This document shows, in pieces, positions 7,496 through 15,080 of a stretch of DNA of 29,216 nucleotides (the stretch's first letter is position 1; every line of letters starts with the position of its first letter). Where the stretch lies: positions 1-29,216 of the forward strand of contig JAEDJU010000001.1 of NCBI GenBank assembly GCA_016296195.1. Direction: 5' to 3'. Source of the stretch: Candidatus Methanomethylophilaceae archaeon (GTDB lineage: Archaea; Thermoplasmatota; Thermoplasmata; Methanomassiliicoccales; Methanomethylophilaceae). The notes under the pieces were generated by a model that saw nothing but the letters and a program-made list of their open reading frames with translations, did not search any database and had not been told where the DNA came from. Position numbers and translations under genes: made by a program.

Positions 7496-8761
7496 ATGTT
7501 GGATGCGAACATCATCAGAGAGAACCCTGAGATGATCAGGGAAATGATCAGGAACAGGAACAAGGACCAGGCTCCCCTGGACAAGTTCCTCGAGAACGAT
7601 TCCAAGTGGAGGAGCCTCACGGATGAAGGCAACCGCCTCAGGAAGCAGAGGAACGAGGTCTCCCTCCAGATATCCAAGATGAAGGGCGAGGAGAAGGAGG
7701 CCAAGATCAAGGAGATGAGACTCGTCTCCGACAGGATCAAGGAGATCGACGAGGAACTCGTCGTCTGCGACGAGGCCAGGACCGACGGTCTGCTCAACAT
7801 CCCCAACATCCCCCACCCCTCCGTACCCATCGGAAAGGACGAACACGACAACGTCGTCGTGTACGAGTGGGGACAGAAGAAGACCTTCGATTTCAAGCCC
7901 CTGGAGCACTTCGAGATCGCCGAGGCGTTGGACATCATCGATTTCGAGAGAGGTACCAAGGTGGCCGGAAGCGGATTCTACTGCCTCAAGGGCGACGGTG
8001 CACGTCTCGAGCGCGCACTGATCAGCTACTTCCTCGACAGGCACAAGGACCAGGGTTACACCGAGGTCTTCCCGCCCGTCGTGGTCAACACGCAGGCGGT
8101 CATCGGTACCGGACAGTACCCCAACCTCAAGAACGACATGTACTACCTGGAGAGGGACGACATGTGGCTCAACCCCACCGCCGAGGTCCCCGTCACCAAC
8201 CTGCTCCAGGGAGAGATCCTCGACAAGAGCCAGCTCCCCATAAACTACACCGCATACCTCCCCTCCTTCAGGAGGGAGGCCGGTAAGCACGCCGACACCC
8301 GCGGAATCATCAGGGTCCACGAGTTCAACAAGGTGGAGATGGTCAGGTTCGTGGAGCCCGAGGGATCCTTCGACGTCCTCGAGAGACTCAGGATGGACGC
8401 GGAGGAGCTCATCAGGGAACTGGACCTTCCGTACCGCGTACTGCTCCTGTGCACCGGGGACATGAGCTTCTCCTGTGCCAAGTGTTACGATCTGGAACTG
8501 TACGTACCCGGAAAGGACGCATGGCTCGAGGCATCCTCCTGCTCGTGCTTCACAGACTTCCAGGCACGCCGCGCAAGGATCAAGTACAGGCCCGAACCCC
8601 ACCTCAAGAGCGAGTTCGTCCACACCCTCAACGGATCCGGTCTCGCACTGCCCAGGACCATGGTGGCCATCCTCGAGAACTACCAGAACAAGGACGGTAC
8701 CGTCACCATCCCCGAGGTCCTCAGGCCCTACATGCGCGGACAGGAGGTCATCGGCAACTGA
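7496..8761 (+). CDS. serS: Seryl-tRNA synthetase, standard class II type
   Basis: It charges tRNA-Ser with serine. The 421 residues show the N-terminal tRNA-binding coiled coil (about 30-90, rich in K/E/R), then the class II core: TAEVPVTN (228-235), motif 2 FRREAG with TRGIIRVHEF (258-277) and motif 3 GSGLALPRT (380-388). This is the common bacterial/eukaryal form, not the divergent zinc-containing SerRS of some methanogens. GAGGCG precedes the ATG at 7496, 9 nt after the CRM gene. A symmetrical hairpin follows its stop. Confidence 0.97.
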   Translation: MLDANIIRENPEMIREMIRNRNKDQAPLDKFLENDSKWRSLTDEGNRLRKQRNEVSLQISKMKGEEKEAKIKEMRLVSDRIKEIDEELVVCDEARTDGLLNIPNIPHPSVPIGKDEHDNVVVYEWGQKKTFDFKPLEHFEIAEALDIIDFERGTKVAGSGFYCLKGDGARLERALISYFLDRHKDQGYTEVFPPVVVNTQAVIGTGQYPNLKNDMYYLERDDMWLNPTAEVPVTNLLQGEILDKSQLPINYTAYLPSFRREAGKHADTRGIIRVHEFNKVEMVRFVEPEGSFDVLERLRMDAEELIRELDLPYRVLLLCTGDMSFSCAKCYDLELYVPGKDAWLEASSCSCFTDFQARRARIKYRPEPHLKSEFVHTLNGSGLALPRTMVAILENYQNKDGTVTIPEVLRPYMRGQEVIGN

Positions 8762-8762
8762 T

Positions 8763-8789
8763 CCGGGACGGGCGCATGCGCCCTCCCGG
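8763..8789. terminator. Palindromic hairpin between convergent genes
   Basis: CCGGG and CCCGG flank a perfect 14-bp palindrome, GGGCGCATGCGCCC (8770-8783), starting 2 nt after the serS stop. The convergent HD gene ends at 8824. The near symmetry means it would fold on either strand, so it could end both transcripts or block read-through. It lacks a T-run immediately 3' on the plus strand, so an intrinsic terminator role is only inferred. Confidence 0.5.
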
Positions 8790-8823
8790 CACAAACACCT
8801 TCAACGACATTTCTTATCAGGGA

Positions 8824-9948
8824 TCAATCACAGATGTTCTCCAGCCTGGCTATCAGGCCGTGCATGTCCATATCCGTGGGATAGGCGGTGAGCTTCCTTC
8901 TGGACGAGGATTCCGCTTCCCTAAGTACGCGCGATGTTATCCCATAATAACGGGAGAGTCTCGCCTCCATGTATGCGGCCAGCATATCCGACGCCTTGAT
9001 GTCGCGGCCCATCATCCTTCCGTGGACCGGATCGTCCTTCTCACCGAACGGGTCGTAGATCAGGAACCTGAATCCGTCCCTCCACCCCTCCGGGATCATC
9101 GGCATGATCTTGCTCTCCACCATCTCGGTCTCGTAACTCTCCAGAAGTTCGGAGAGTCCGCCGACGTTCATCTTCACCGGGGTTATGACATCCTTCGTCA
9201 GCACCTCCGGAAGATCGTGGAACAGTGCCGCATAATAATCGTTGTAGATCGTCCTGTCATCCGCTCCCTTGTCCAGATCGTTCAGGAACACCGCGGTGGC
9301 CACCAGCAAAGAGTGACCCAGAACCGTGGTGGACGGGATGCGTGGGGTACGGGTCCATCTCTGCTGGAATCTAAGCTGCCCTATGAGGTCGATGAAATCG
9401 TCGTTACCCATCACATCACGCATCATGCCGATGATGCCGCCGTGATATTCCAGTTCGGCCTCGATGTCCTTGCGCGTCTGTTCGATGCCCACCATCCTGC
9501 GGTTCATGTCGTAAATCAACGTGAACTCCCAATGCGTGGCCATGTAATGCGCCGCACGGAGGATCTCGTCCTCCTTGCGGTCCGCGGATGATTCGAGATA
9601 CGAACACAGACGTTCCTTCAATCCGGGTTCCATCTCCGGTACGGATCTGTCCACCTCGGACATGACGAAATCGGCCATCTCGGATGCCTTCTCCGCCTTG
9701 ATGCGGTGGAACAGGGGCGGTTTGATATCGGTCATCACGCACCTCTCAATCAGAGAGAATATCGAATGTTCGATCATCATGCGCCAATCCAATCCCTTAC
9801 CCTCGGTCTGCTCCCATGCCTTACCGATCACCCATGCGATAGCCGCTTTATGGGCCTGCTTATCCAGTTCCGTCAGATCCAACGGACGGATGTGGTCGTT
9901 CCACCTGTGCATGTTGGTTGCATCGAAGAACATGTAGAGAAGATCCAT
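8824..9948 (-). CDS. HD-domain metal-dependent phosphohydrolase (YfbR-like)
   Basis: The HD superfamily pattern is visible in the middle: VLGHSLLVA (first metal His), then LFHDLPEVLTKDVITPVK (the HD pair with the family's DLPE and TKD neighbours), and an IKASDML segment supplying a later Asp. Such proteins hydrolyse phosphoesters, often deoxynucleotide monophosphates; the substrate here is unknown. The N-terminal MHRWNDHIRP and LDKQAHK segments match the long, ~370-400-residue subgroup. I place the start at 9948 (374 residues), because a TATA box at 9996-10005 would be too close to the alternative start at 9990. It is transcribed alone. Confidence 0.8.
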   Translation of the reverse strand: MDLLYMFFDATNMHRWNDHIRPLDLTELDKQAHKAAIAWVIGKAWEQTEGKGLDWRMMIEHSIFSLIERCVMTDIKPPLFHRIKAEKASEMADFVMSEVDRSVPEMEPGLKERLCSYLESSADRKEDEILRAAHYMATHWEFTLIYDMNRRMVGIEQTRKDIEAELEYHGGIIGMMRDVMGNDDFIDLIGQLRFQQRWTRTPRIPSTTVLGHSLLVATAVFLNDLDKGADDRTIYNDYYAALFHDLPEVLTKDVITPVKMNVGGLSELLESYETEMVESKIMPMIPEGWRDGFRFLIYDPFGEKDDPVHGRMMGRDIKASDMLAAYMEARLSRYYGITSRVLREAESSSRRKLTAYPTDMDMHGLIARLENICD

Positions 9949-9995
9949 ATCGAGTGCCTTTGGGATGGAATCACCTGTCCGACGTATCATCGCTG

Positions 9996-10005
9996 TATGT
10001 AAAAA
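9996..10005 (-). promoter_or_regulatory. TATA-like element for the HD gene
   Basis: The minus strand reads TTTTTACATA, with initiation expected near 9975, 27 nt upstream of the ATG at 9948. The same T-run directly follows the hairpin at 10011-10043, so it may serve both as the T-tract of the upstream terminator and as promoter. Confidence 0.4.
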
Positions 10006-10010
10006 GATGA

Positions 10011-10043
10011 CCCCTCCCGCGAATCAGCGCGACACGGGAAGGG
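10011..10043 (-). terminator. Hairpin plus T-run downstream of the 10414 gene
   Basis: On the minus strand CCCTTCCCG pairs with CGGGAGGGG (one G-T pair) across a 15-nt loop. The stem is followed by TCATCTTTTTAC. It lies about 36 nt after the stop of the small Cys-cluster gene. A stem plus T-rich tail fits a transcription terminator. Confidence 0.5.
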
Positions 10044-10078
10044 TACAGAGGCTATGTAAAAAGGTATTGTTCCAAGGA

Positions 10079-10414
10079 TCAGCTTCTGAAGACCTGTCCG
10101 ATCACCTGGCTTATCTGGATGAGCTTGACATCCTCCGGATCCGAAGATGCCTGTATCGCCTTGAGGTTGGACATCATGAGATCCGCGATGTTCTTCGGAG
10201 TGCCCGAAGCCACCTTTTTGTCGATGGCTTCCGCCGCGTGGATCAATGCCTTGTCCACCGCGGAATCGCCGCTGAACTGGGACGCGTACGTCACCGGCTC
10301 GTTCTTCTTGTTACATCCGCAATCGCATTCCTTCTTCTTCGCTTTGGGTGCACATTCCACCGCTCCGGTGTCCTTCTTCTTGAAGAGTGCTTTGAGTTTA
10401 TCCATGAATCCCAT
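10079..10414 (-). CDS. Small hypothetical protein with a Cys-X-Cys-X-Cys cluster
   Basis: I do not recognise this 111-residue protein. An amphipathic basic N-terminus (MGFMDKLKALFKKKD) leads to a lysine-rich linker with ECDCGCNKK, three cysteines at alternating positions plus one ten residues earlier. This looks like a metal-binding site. The C-terminal 60 residues are predicted helical, with AVDKALIHAAEAIDKK and IADLMMSNLKAIQAS. The ATG at 10414 is chosen for its GAGGGGAT ribosome-binding site; the frame stays open to 10552, but that part overlaps the promoter. A TATA box at 10521-10529 implies a leader of about 80 nt, long for this window. Confidence 0.75.
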   Translation of the reverse strand: MGFMDKLKALFKKKDTGAVECAPKAKKKECDCGCNKKNEPVTYASQFSGDSAVDKALIHAAEAIDKKVASGTPKNIADLMMSNLKAIQASSDPEDVKLIQISQVIGQVFRS

Positions 10415-10520
10415 CTTATCCCCTCGACAGTGTTTTACAGATCCTGTCTCGGATCCATTCACAGACCGTATCATATCCGTTACGGCCCTTTCACCATTCA
10501 TATGTATTGACGTTGTGGAG

Positions 10521-10529
10521 ATATAAAAG
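10521..10529 (-). promoter_or_regulatory. TATA box of the Cys-cluster gene
   Basis: The minus strand reads ACTTTTATAT at this place, a strong archaeal TATA element. Expected initiation is near 10498, leaving an untranslated leader of about 80 nt before the ATG at 10414. Confidence 0.55.
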
Positions 10530-10662
10530 TATCTGCATTTTTCTACATACAATCAATATACCCAGCATAAAACCTAGTTAAAAAATATTGTATCCAATGA
10601 TATCCATCATATCCCCTCCAGATACCTCCGCGAAGGATTTGCACCCCTTCCTCTCGCGCGCG

Positions 10663-10674
10663 TTAAACTTTAAG
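10663..10674 (+). promoter_or_regulatory. TATA element of the aminotransferase operon
   Basis: TTAAACTTTAAG lies just before an ATG at 10677 but about 25-30 nt before the ATG at 10698. This spacing supports 10698 as the start of a nearly leaderless message. Confidence 0.45.
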
Positions 10675-10697
10675 GTATGGAACTGTATGTACCGGCC

Positions 10698-11831
10698 ATG
10701 AAGGTCTCCCAAAGACTCAATTCGATCGAGATGTCGGGCATCAGGAAGATGTTCGATATCGCCAGTCCGACCAGCATCAACCTCGGACTGGGAGAGCCCG
10801 ACCTGCTCCCTCCCAAGAAAGCAGTGGACGGCATGACCCTCGCCGCAGAGAACGGCCTCAACAAGTACGGCCCCACAGCAGGGATCATGGAGCTCAGGGA
10901 GAGCGTCGCCAAGAAGTATTCCGCCTACTGGAGCGGTCTAAAGGCATCCAACGTGATGATCACACCCAGCGGATCCTCCGCATTGCTGGAGGTGGCCATG
11001 TCCACACTCGACCCCGGAGACGAGATCCTGGTACCCAGTCCCGGATTCGTCATATACGGTCCGCACGCGAAGCTCGCAGGCGCCACATTCACCAACTACA
11101 AGATGGACGGTCCCGGATTCCAGCCCGATCTGGAGGACATAAAATCCAAGATCACACCCGCGACCAGGTCCATCGTGATCAACAACCCCTCCAACCCCAC
11201 CGGTTCCATACTGGACGAGGACACATACAAAGGACTTCTGGACATCGCCGAGGACGAAGACCTGATGATCGTATCCGACGAGGTGTACGATTCCTTCGTC
11301 TACGAAGGCAAGCACCTGTCCTTCCTGCCCCATCTTGACAAGGCGATAGTCATAGGGGGATTCTCCAAGATGATGGCTGTCACCGGGTGGAGGATGGGCT
11401 TCCTCATGGCCAACGAGGACATGATGGACACGCTGATCAAGATGCAGTACCACCTCTGCGCCAGCCCCAACATGCCCGCCATGTACGGAGCCCTTGCGGC
11501 CATGCCGGACATCGAGGACTACCTCAGGGACGCACGCACCATCTTCAAGAGGAGGAGGGACCTCATCGTATCCAGGATCAACGAGATCGACGGTATGCAC
11601 ATCGACGCCCCCAAGGGAGCGTTCTACGCATTCCCGTCGTACGACGCTGACATAAAATCCGCGGACCTGGCGATGGAACTGGCCAAGAACGGCCTGATCT
11701 GCACGCCGGGATCCGCATTCGGACCCTACGGGGAGAACCATCTCAGATTCTCCTACGCAGCGGACGAGACCAAGATCTCCAAAGGGATGGACATCCTCGC
11801 AGAGACCTACGCCAAGATTAGGAAGGAGTGA
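10698..11831 (+). CDS. Class I/II PLP-dependent aminotransferase (aspartate-aminotransferase family)
   Basis: This fold-type I PLP enzyme is 377 residues from the start used here. Landmarks are INLGLGEPD, NKYGPTAG, the NNPSNPTG phosphate/substrate loop, VSDEVYDSF (the Asp that pairs with the PLP ring) and the Schiff-base lysine in GGFSKMMAVTGWRMG (about K224). An RFSYA segment near the end carries the substrate-carboxylate arginine. The exact amino acid substrate cannot be read from sequence. The usual family N-terminus (KVSQRLNSIEMSGIRKMF) begins at the ATG at 10698, which also sits at the right distance from a TATA box; 10677 would add seven residues. It shares an operon with an unknown protein and mevalonate kinase. 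Confidence 0.93.
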   Translation: MKVSQRLNSIEMSGIRKMFDIASPTSINLGLGEPDLLPPKKAVDGMTLAAENGLNKYGPTAGIMELRESVAKKYSAYWSGLKASNVMITPSGSSALLEVAMSTLDPGDEILVPSPGFVIYGPHAKLAGATFTNYKMDGPGFQPDLEDIKSKITPATRSIVINNPSNPTGSILDEDTYKGLLDIAEDEDLMIVSDEVYDSFVYEGKHLSFLPHLDKAIVIGGFSKMMAVTGWRMGFLMANEDMMDTLIKMQYHLCASPNMPAMYGALAAMPDIEDYLRDARTIFKRRRDLIVSRINEIDGMHIDAPKGAFYAFPSYDADIKSADLAMELAKNGLICTPGSAFGPYGENHLRFSYAADETKISKGMDILAETYAKIRKE

Positions 11832-11836
11832 AAAAC

Positions 11837-12370
11837 ATGGAAGACCAGAACGTTAAGGTCAAGATAGACCCCATCACAGGGGAGATCATCACCGAGATCG
11901 AGGACAGTCCCGAGGTAGTGGCGGAGAAGCAGCTCTTCATGAAGAATCCCGCGAGGGCACAGGCACTCAGGGATCTCATGTACGATTCCCTCAAGAAACA
12001 CCTCGACGACCAGAAGGTCCCTGCGGAGAGGAGGGAGGAGATGATGTTCATCCTCATCGCCAACAGTGTCATGGACCTGTTGTTCGATGCACCCACCACG
12101 GACATCGCCATGGAATCCTCCTACTGCTTCGACGAGATGCTGGGAATGGCACTCGCCAACAAGAAGTATGAGGTGGACATCATCGCGGAGGCCAAGAAGG
12201 CCGTCGAGTCCGTCAAGCGCGAGGACTTCGGTTCCGACGAGGAGTACATGGAAGGCATGCGCGAGTTCGAAGAGCGCTGGTGGGACATGGGTCAGCCCGC
12301 ACTCGGAATGAGGAGCCCCAACGATGCCATCTACGAGATGCTCGGAAAATACAAACTGAACGAAGAATGA
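11837..12370 (+). CDS. Uncharacterised acidic helical protein
   Basis: I do not recognise this protein, 177 residues from the ATG at 11837. It is acidic, mostly helical by composition, lacks a signal or membrane segment and has a single cysteine. An N-terminal KVKIDPITGEIITEIED strand pair is followed by helices containing KNPARAQALRDLMYDSLKKH, an AMESSYCFDEMLG segment and a WWDMGQPALGM turn. AGGAG lies just before the ATG; a GTG at 11828 overlapping the aminotransferase stop is the alternative. Its stop overlaps the mevalonate kinase ATG by 4 nt, so it is co-translated with an isoprenoid enzyme. No function can be assigned from context alone. Confidence 0.85.
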   Translation: MEDQNVKVKIDPITGEIITEIEDSPEVVAEKQLFMKNPARAQALRDLMYDSLKKHLDDQKVPAERREEMMFILIANSVMDLLFDAPTTDIAMESSYCFDEMLGMALANKKYEVDIIAEAKKAVESVKREDFGSDEEYMEGMREFEERWWDMGQPALGMRSPNDAIYEMLGKYKLNEE

Positions 12371-13344
12371 ACGAAGACCCCTGCATAGTAACGTCCGCCC
12401 CGGGAAAGATGATAGTCCTGGGGGAGCACTCCGTGGTATACGGGAAACCCGCGATAGCGCTGGCCATAGACCGCAGGTTCTACTGCAAGGTGAGGAAGAG
12501 TCAGGATCTCACCGTCAACGGCTACAGGGCTACAGCGGGCATGCACCCGCACATCCGTTCGGTGCTTCACGACAACAAGGCAGGGAACATATCCGTGGAG
12601 GCGACGACGGACATACCCACCAGTTCCGGTCTGGGATCGTCCGCCGCGCTCTCCGCATCGATCTCGCTTGCGGTGAAGAAGCTGTTCGGCAGACCTGTGG
12701 ATGAGAGATCCATAGCCGAGGATGCCTTCAACGCGGAGTGGTTCGCGCAGGGCCGTGCAAGTCCCATAGACACATCCACCTGCACTCATGGAAAAGGGAT
12801 TGCACTAAACAGTCCCGAAGGTGTCGGAAGGCATCTGTGGGACGTCAGCAAGGGCGGCAACAAATGGGCGGTGAAGGAGATTGAGTCCCCGGACATGACG
12901 TTCGTGGTGGGATACACCGGGATCCATGCACCGACCGGACCCATAGTGGAGAAGGTACGCAAGTTCAAGGAGCACAACCGTTTCGCCGCCGATATAGTGG
13001 ACGAGATCGGTCTGATCACCCTTCTGGGCATGAACGCCATCAGGAGGGGCGACAAGGAGGATCTCGGGAACATAATGACGGACAACCACAAACTCCTGTC
13101 CATATTGGGAGTGTCCTGCAAGGAGCTCAACAAACTTGTCAACGCATCCTTACCGCACAGCTACGGTGCGAAACTGACCGGTTCCGGCGGAGGGGGCAGC
13201 ATGATCGCCCTGACTGACAAACCGGATGCGGTATGCGAGGCGATACGTCTCCACGGAGGTGTACCGATGGTCGTACATACGGAACCGGAAGGTGTCAGGG
13301 TGGAGAGGAGCGCGCCCGGGAGCGGAGAGTTCGCGCTCGAATGA
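12367..13344 (+). CDS. mvk: Mevalonate kinase (GHMP kinase family)
   Basis: It phosphorylates mevalonate to mevalonate 5-phosphate, an early step toward the isoprenoid chains of archaeal lipids. The 325-residue protein has the three GHMP motifs. SAPGKMIVLGEHSVVYG (10-26) is at the N-terminus, the ATP loop PTSSGLGSSAA is at 84-94, and TGSGGGGSM is in the C-terminal domain. The catalytic Asp lies in ASPIDTSTCTHGKG (about D135), a mevalonate-kinase rather than galactokinase pattern. The start is the ATG at 12367 overlapping the upstream stop; the longer open frame back to 12280 is a shadow. Its operon ends here, followed by about 360 bp without a gene. Confidence 0.95.
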   Translation: MNEDPCIVTSAPGKMIVLGEHSVVYGKPAIALAIDRRFYCKVRKSQDLTVNGYRATAGMHPHIRSVLHDNKAGNISVEATTDIPTSSGLGSSAALSASISLAVKKLFGRPVDERSIAEDAFNAEWFAQGRASPIDTSTCTHGKGIALNSPEGVGRHLWDVSKGGNKWAVKEIESPDMTFVVGYTGIHAPTGPIVEKVRKFKEHNRFAADIVDEIGLITLLGMNAIRRGDKEDLGNIMTDNHKLLSILGVSCKELNKLVNASLPHSYGAKLTGSGGGGSMIALTDKPDAVCEAIRLHGGVPMVVHTEPEGVRVERSAPGSGEFALE

Positions 13345-13616
13345 TGTTCCGAACTTTGATCTGAGATCCGCCGGTAAAAAGGCGTATGTCGAATCCGGAA
13401 ATGGATCAGTCCTCTTATCGATGAGCCGAAGTCATCATCTATCGTCGGTGACGGGGACAGAGTGGATCCTGAAGGGTGTTCCTTCCTCGAACATGATCTT
13501 TGCAACCGATAATCCCAGCGTATGAAATCGTACAGAACGTTCATAAGCATAGTCCCGGGATCGATCATACCTCCCCTTGGAGGCCCGGAGACCGCACTGG
13601 CTACCGGATCACTATC

Positions 13617-13672
13617 AGATTGAAAATGTGTCCGAGAGGGATCGCACCCTCTCCCGGACGTATGATGAATCT
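13617..13672. other. Long imperfect hairpin
   Basis: The inner stem pairs AGAGGG (13635-13640) with CCCTCT (13647-13652) around the loop ATCGCA. It extends through GTCCG (13630-13634) and CGGAC (13655-13659) with a 2-nt bulge. AGATT (13617-13621) and AATCT (13668-13672) can close the base. It lies over 270 nt beyond mvk, so it is not an obvious mvk terminator. It may be a back-up terminator for the reductase operon or part of a small RNA. Confidence 0.45.
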
Positions 13673-13676
13673 AAGA

Positions 13677-13694
13677 AGGGGGAATCATCCCCCT
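13677..13694 (-). terminator. Hairpin after the geranylgeranyl reductase stop
   Basis: AGGGGGA (13677-13683) pairs with TCCCCCT (13688-13694) across a 4-nt loop, starting 8 nt after the minus-strand stop. The G5/C5 stem closely resembles the one at 26700-26712 after rpoD, suggesting a shared terminator style for minus-strand operons here. Confidence 0.5.
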
Positions 13695-13702
13695 GTTTCG
13701 CC

Positions 13703-14896
13703 TCAGATGAGGTCCTCGAATCCCTCGACGACCTTGGGGAACTTCTCCTTGACCGCCTTCAGGAGGTTGTAGACGTTGACCTCCTTGATGTCGGCGGTGG
13801 CGACGAGCTTGACGACCTCATCGATGGTCTCGTCGTCGAGCTCTGCGAGCCTCTCCTTGGCCATCCAGTTCCTGAAGAGCTTGTCCTCCATCCTGTCGCG
13901 CCACATCTTCTCGTAAGGCTTCAGTGCAGCCTTGGAGAAGTCTCCGGTCTTGGCACATTCCACCAGGACCTTTCCTGCGTACATTCCGGTCCTGCATGCG
14001 TGGCAGATTCCTCCTCCGGTGATGGGGTCGATGACCCTAGCGGCATCTCCGACGAGGATGATGTTGTCCGCGACGGTCTCGTCCAGTCCGGGGCAGGTGG
14101 AAACGAATCCTCCCACGACCTCCACGATGGAACCCTTGGCGAGTCCGGGGGTCTTGGCGATGTACCTGTCGAGGTAGTACTTGGCATCCGCCTTTCCGGT
14201 GCACTTGGAACCCATGATTCCGATACCGACGTTGGCCACGTGCTCTCCCTTGGGGAAGACCCAGACGTATCCTCCGGGGGCATCCCCTCCGATGATGAAG
14301 TCGCAGTAGTCCGCCTCGATGTCGATGTTGGTCATCCTGTACTGTATGCAGGAATCGATGTCGGTGAGCTTGCAGTTGGTGTCCATTCCGGCCCACCTTC
14401 CGACCTGGGACTCGTAACCGTCCGCGGCGACGATGCACTTGGCGTAGACCTCGAACTCCTCGCCCATCATGTTACCCCTGACACCGACCAGTTTGTCACC
14501 GTCCTTGATGACTCCGGTCACACCGGCGCGCATGAGGATCTTCGCACCGGCCTCCGCGGCCTTGGCTGCGAGTGCTTTGTCGAAGAGGTGCCTCTCCAGC
14601 ACGTAACCGACCTCGGATCCGGCCTTGCTCTCGTCCAGCTGGAACTTGTATCCGCTGGGGGACCTGATGATCGCACCCTTCATGTCGGAGCAGATCCATG
14701 CCGGATCGGGTTCGATGCCGACCTCGGCGAGCCACTTCTTGGCGACTCCCTCGGCACACCTCAGGGGAGCACCGATCTCCGCCTTCTTCTCCAGCAGGAG
14801 GACGTTCAGTCCGCCCTCGGCCGCGTACCTGGCGGCCATGCTGCCCCCGGGTCCCGCACCGACCACGACCACATCGCAATCGTACCTGGTGACCAT
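13703..14896 (-). CDS. Geranylgeranyl reductase family flavoprotein (archaeal lipid saturation)
   Basis: This FAD enzyme reduces the double bonds of geranylgeranyl chains of ether lipids to phytanyl chains. The 397-residue protein begins with the Rossmann FAD motif DVVVVGAGPGGS (GAGPGG at 13-18). It has an LLLEKKAEIGAPLRCAEGV segment holding the cysteine conserved in archaeal members, and IILVGDAARVIDPITGGGI near residue 290, the second FAD-binding motif. The frame is open to 15049 but that part shadows the ferredoxin; AAGGAGG precedes the ATG at 14896. It begins 2 nt after the ferredoxin stop. In Methanosarcina a neighbouring ferredoxin is known to support the equivalent reductase, so the ferredoxin here is its likely electron donor. 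Confidence 0.93.
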   Translation of the reverse strand: MVTRYDCDVVVVGAGPGGSMAARYAAEGGLNVLLLEKKAEIGAPLRCAEGVAKKWLAEVGIEPDPAWICSDMKGAIIRSPSGYKFQLDESKAGSEVGYVLERHLFDKALAAKAAEAGAKILMRAGVTGVIKDGDKLVGVRGNMMGEEFEVYAKCIVAADGYESQVGRWAGMDTNCKLTDIDSCIQYRMTNIDIEADYCDFIIGGDAPGGYVWVFPKGEHVANVGIGIMGSKCTGKADAKYYLDRYIAKTPGLAKGSIVEVVGGFVSTCPGLDETVADNIILVGDAARVIDPITGGGICHACRTGMYAGKVLVECAKTGDFSKAALKPYEKMWRDRMEDKLFRNWMAKERLAELDDETIDEVVKLVATADIKEVNVYNLLKAVKEKFPKVVEGFEDLI

Positions 14897-14898
14897 TT

Positions 14899-15069
14899 TC
14901 AGGCCTCCTTGGAGAGTGCCGCCACGGGACAGAGCTTGATGCATCTTCCGCATCCGTTGCACAGACCGTCGTCGAACTCGAGGATGTAGTCGTTCAGATA
15001 GATGGCGTTCTGCGGACAGGAGCCGACGCATCCTCCGCAGTGCAGACACTTGTGATAGTCAACCTTCAT
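14899..15069 (-). CDS. Small 2x[4Fe-4S] ferredoxin
   Basis: This 56-residue ferredoxin has two classical clusters: CLHCGGCVGSCP (C8, C11, C14, C18) and CNGCGRCIKLCP (C37, C40, C43, C47). It opens MKVDYHKC, and AAGGTGAT precedes the ATG at 15069. Another frame covers it with a longer open stretch, but the cysteine pattern leaves no doubt about the real product. It lies between the tetraether synthase gene (11 nt upstream) and the geranylgeranyl reductase (2 nt downstream), and both neighbours need low-potential electrons. Confidence 0.95.
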   Translation of the reverse strand: MKVDYHKCLHCGGCVGSCPQNAIYLNDYILEFDDGLCNGCGRCIKLCPVAALSKEA

Positions 15070-15080
15070 TTGAATCACCT

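Larger units (their letters stand above)
10415..10697. other. Divergent intergenic region with a GC hairpin
   Basis: About 280 bp between divergent genes. It holds the minus-strand TATA box (10521-10529), an AT-rich middle, a GC-rich inverted repeat at about 10630-10660 (GAAGG/CCTTC around a 9-nt loop, flanked by CGCG runs), and the plus-strand TATA element at 10663-10674. I find no gene or tRNA; the loop ATTTGCACC only superficially resembles a reversed T-arm. Confidence 0.5.
13345..13702. other. Gene-free convergent region with structured DNA
   Basis: This 358-bp stretch lies between the ends of mvk (+) and the geranylgeranyl reductase gene (-). The only open frames are overlaps with mvk or short, compositionally poor runs. 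The first 270 bp show nothing I can name. The last 90 bp hold two hairpins (13617-13672 and 13677-13694). The region is longer than needed for a terminator, so a small RNA or a decayed gene is possible but not shown. Confidence 0.5.

Noticed and set aside
13161..13568. Minus-strand frame in the mvk-reductase gap
   Set aside because: It overlaps the conserved 3' end of mvk, is Ser/Pro/Arg-rich and has no homology I can see.
13560..13660. Possible tRNA in the convergent gap
   Set aside because: A T-arm-like hairpin exists, but no D-arm, anticodon arm or matching acceptor stem can be fitted, and the loop lacks TTCRA.
13577..14989. 470-residue plus-strand open frame opposite the reductase
   Set aside because: It is the antisense of a clear flavoprotein gene with biased Gly/Asp/Val/Leu composition and no ribosome-binding site.
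14897..15049. 51-residue N-terminal extension of the geranylgeranyl reductase
   Set aside because: It is an out-of-frame reading of the ferredoxin gene; the FAD motif begins directly after the ATG at 14896.
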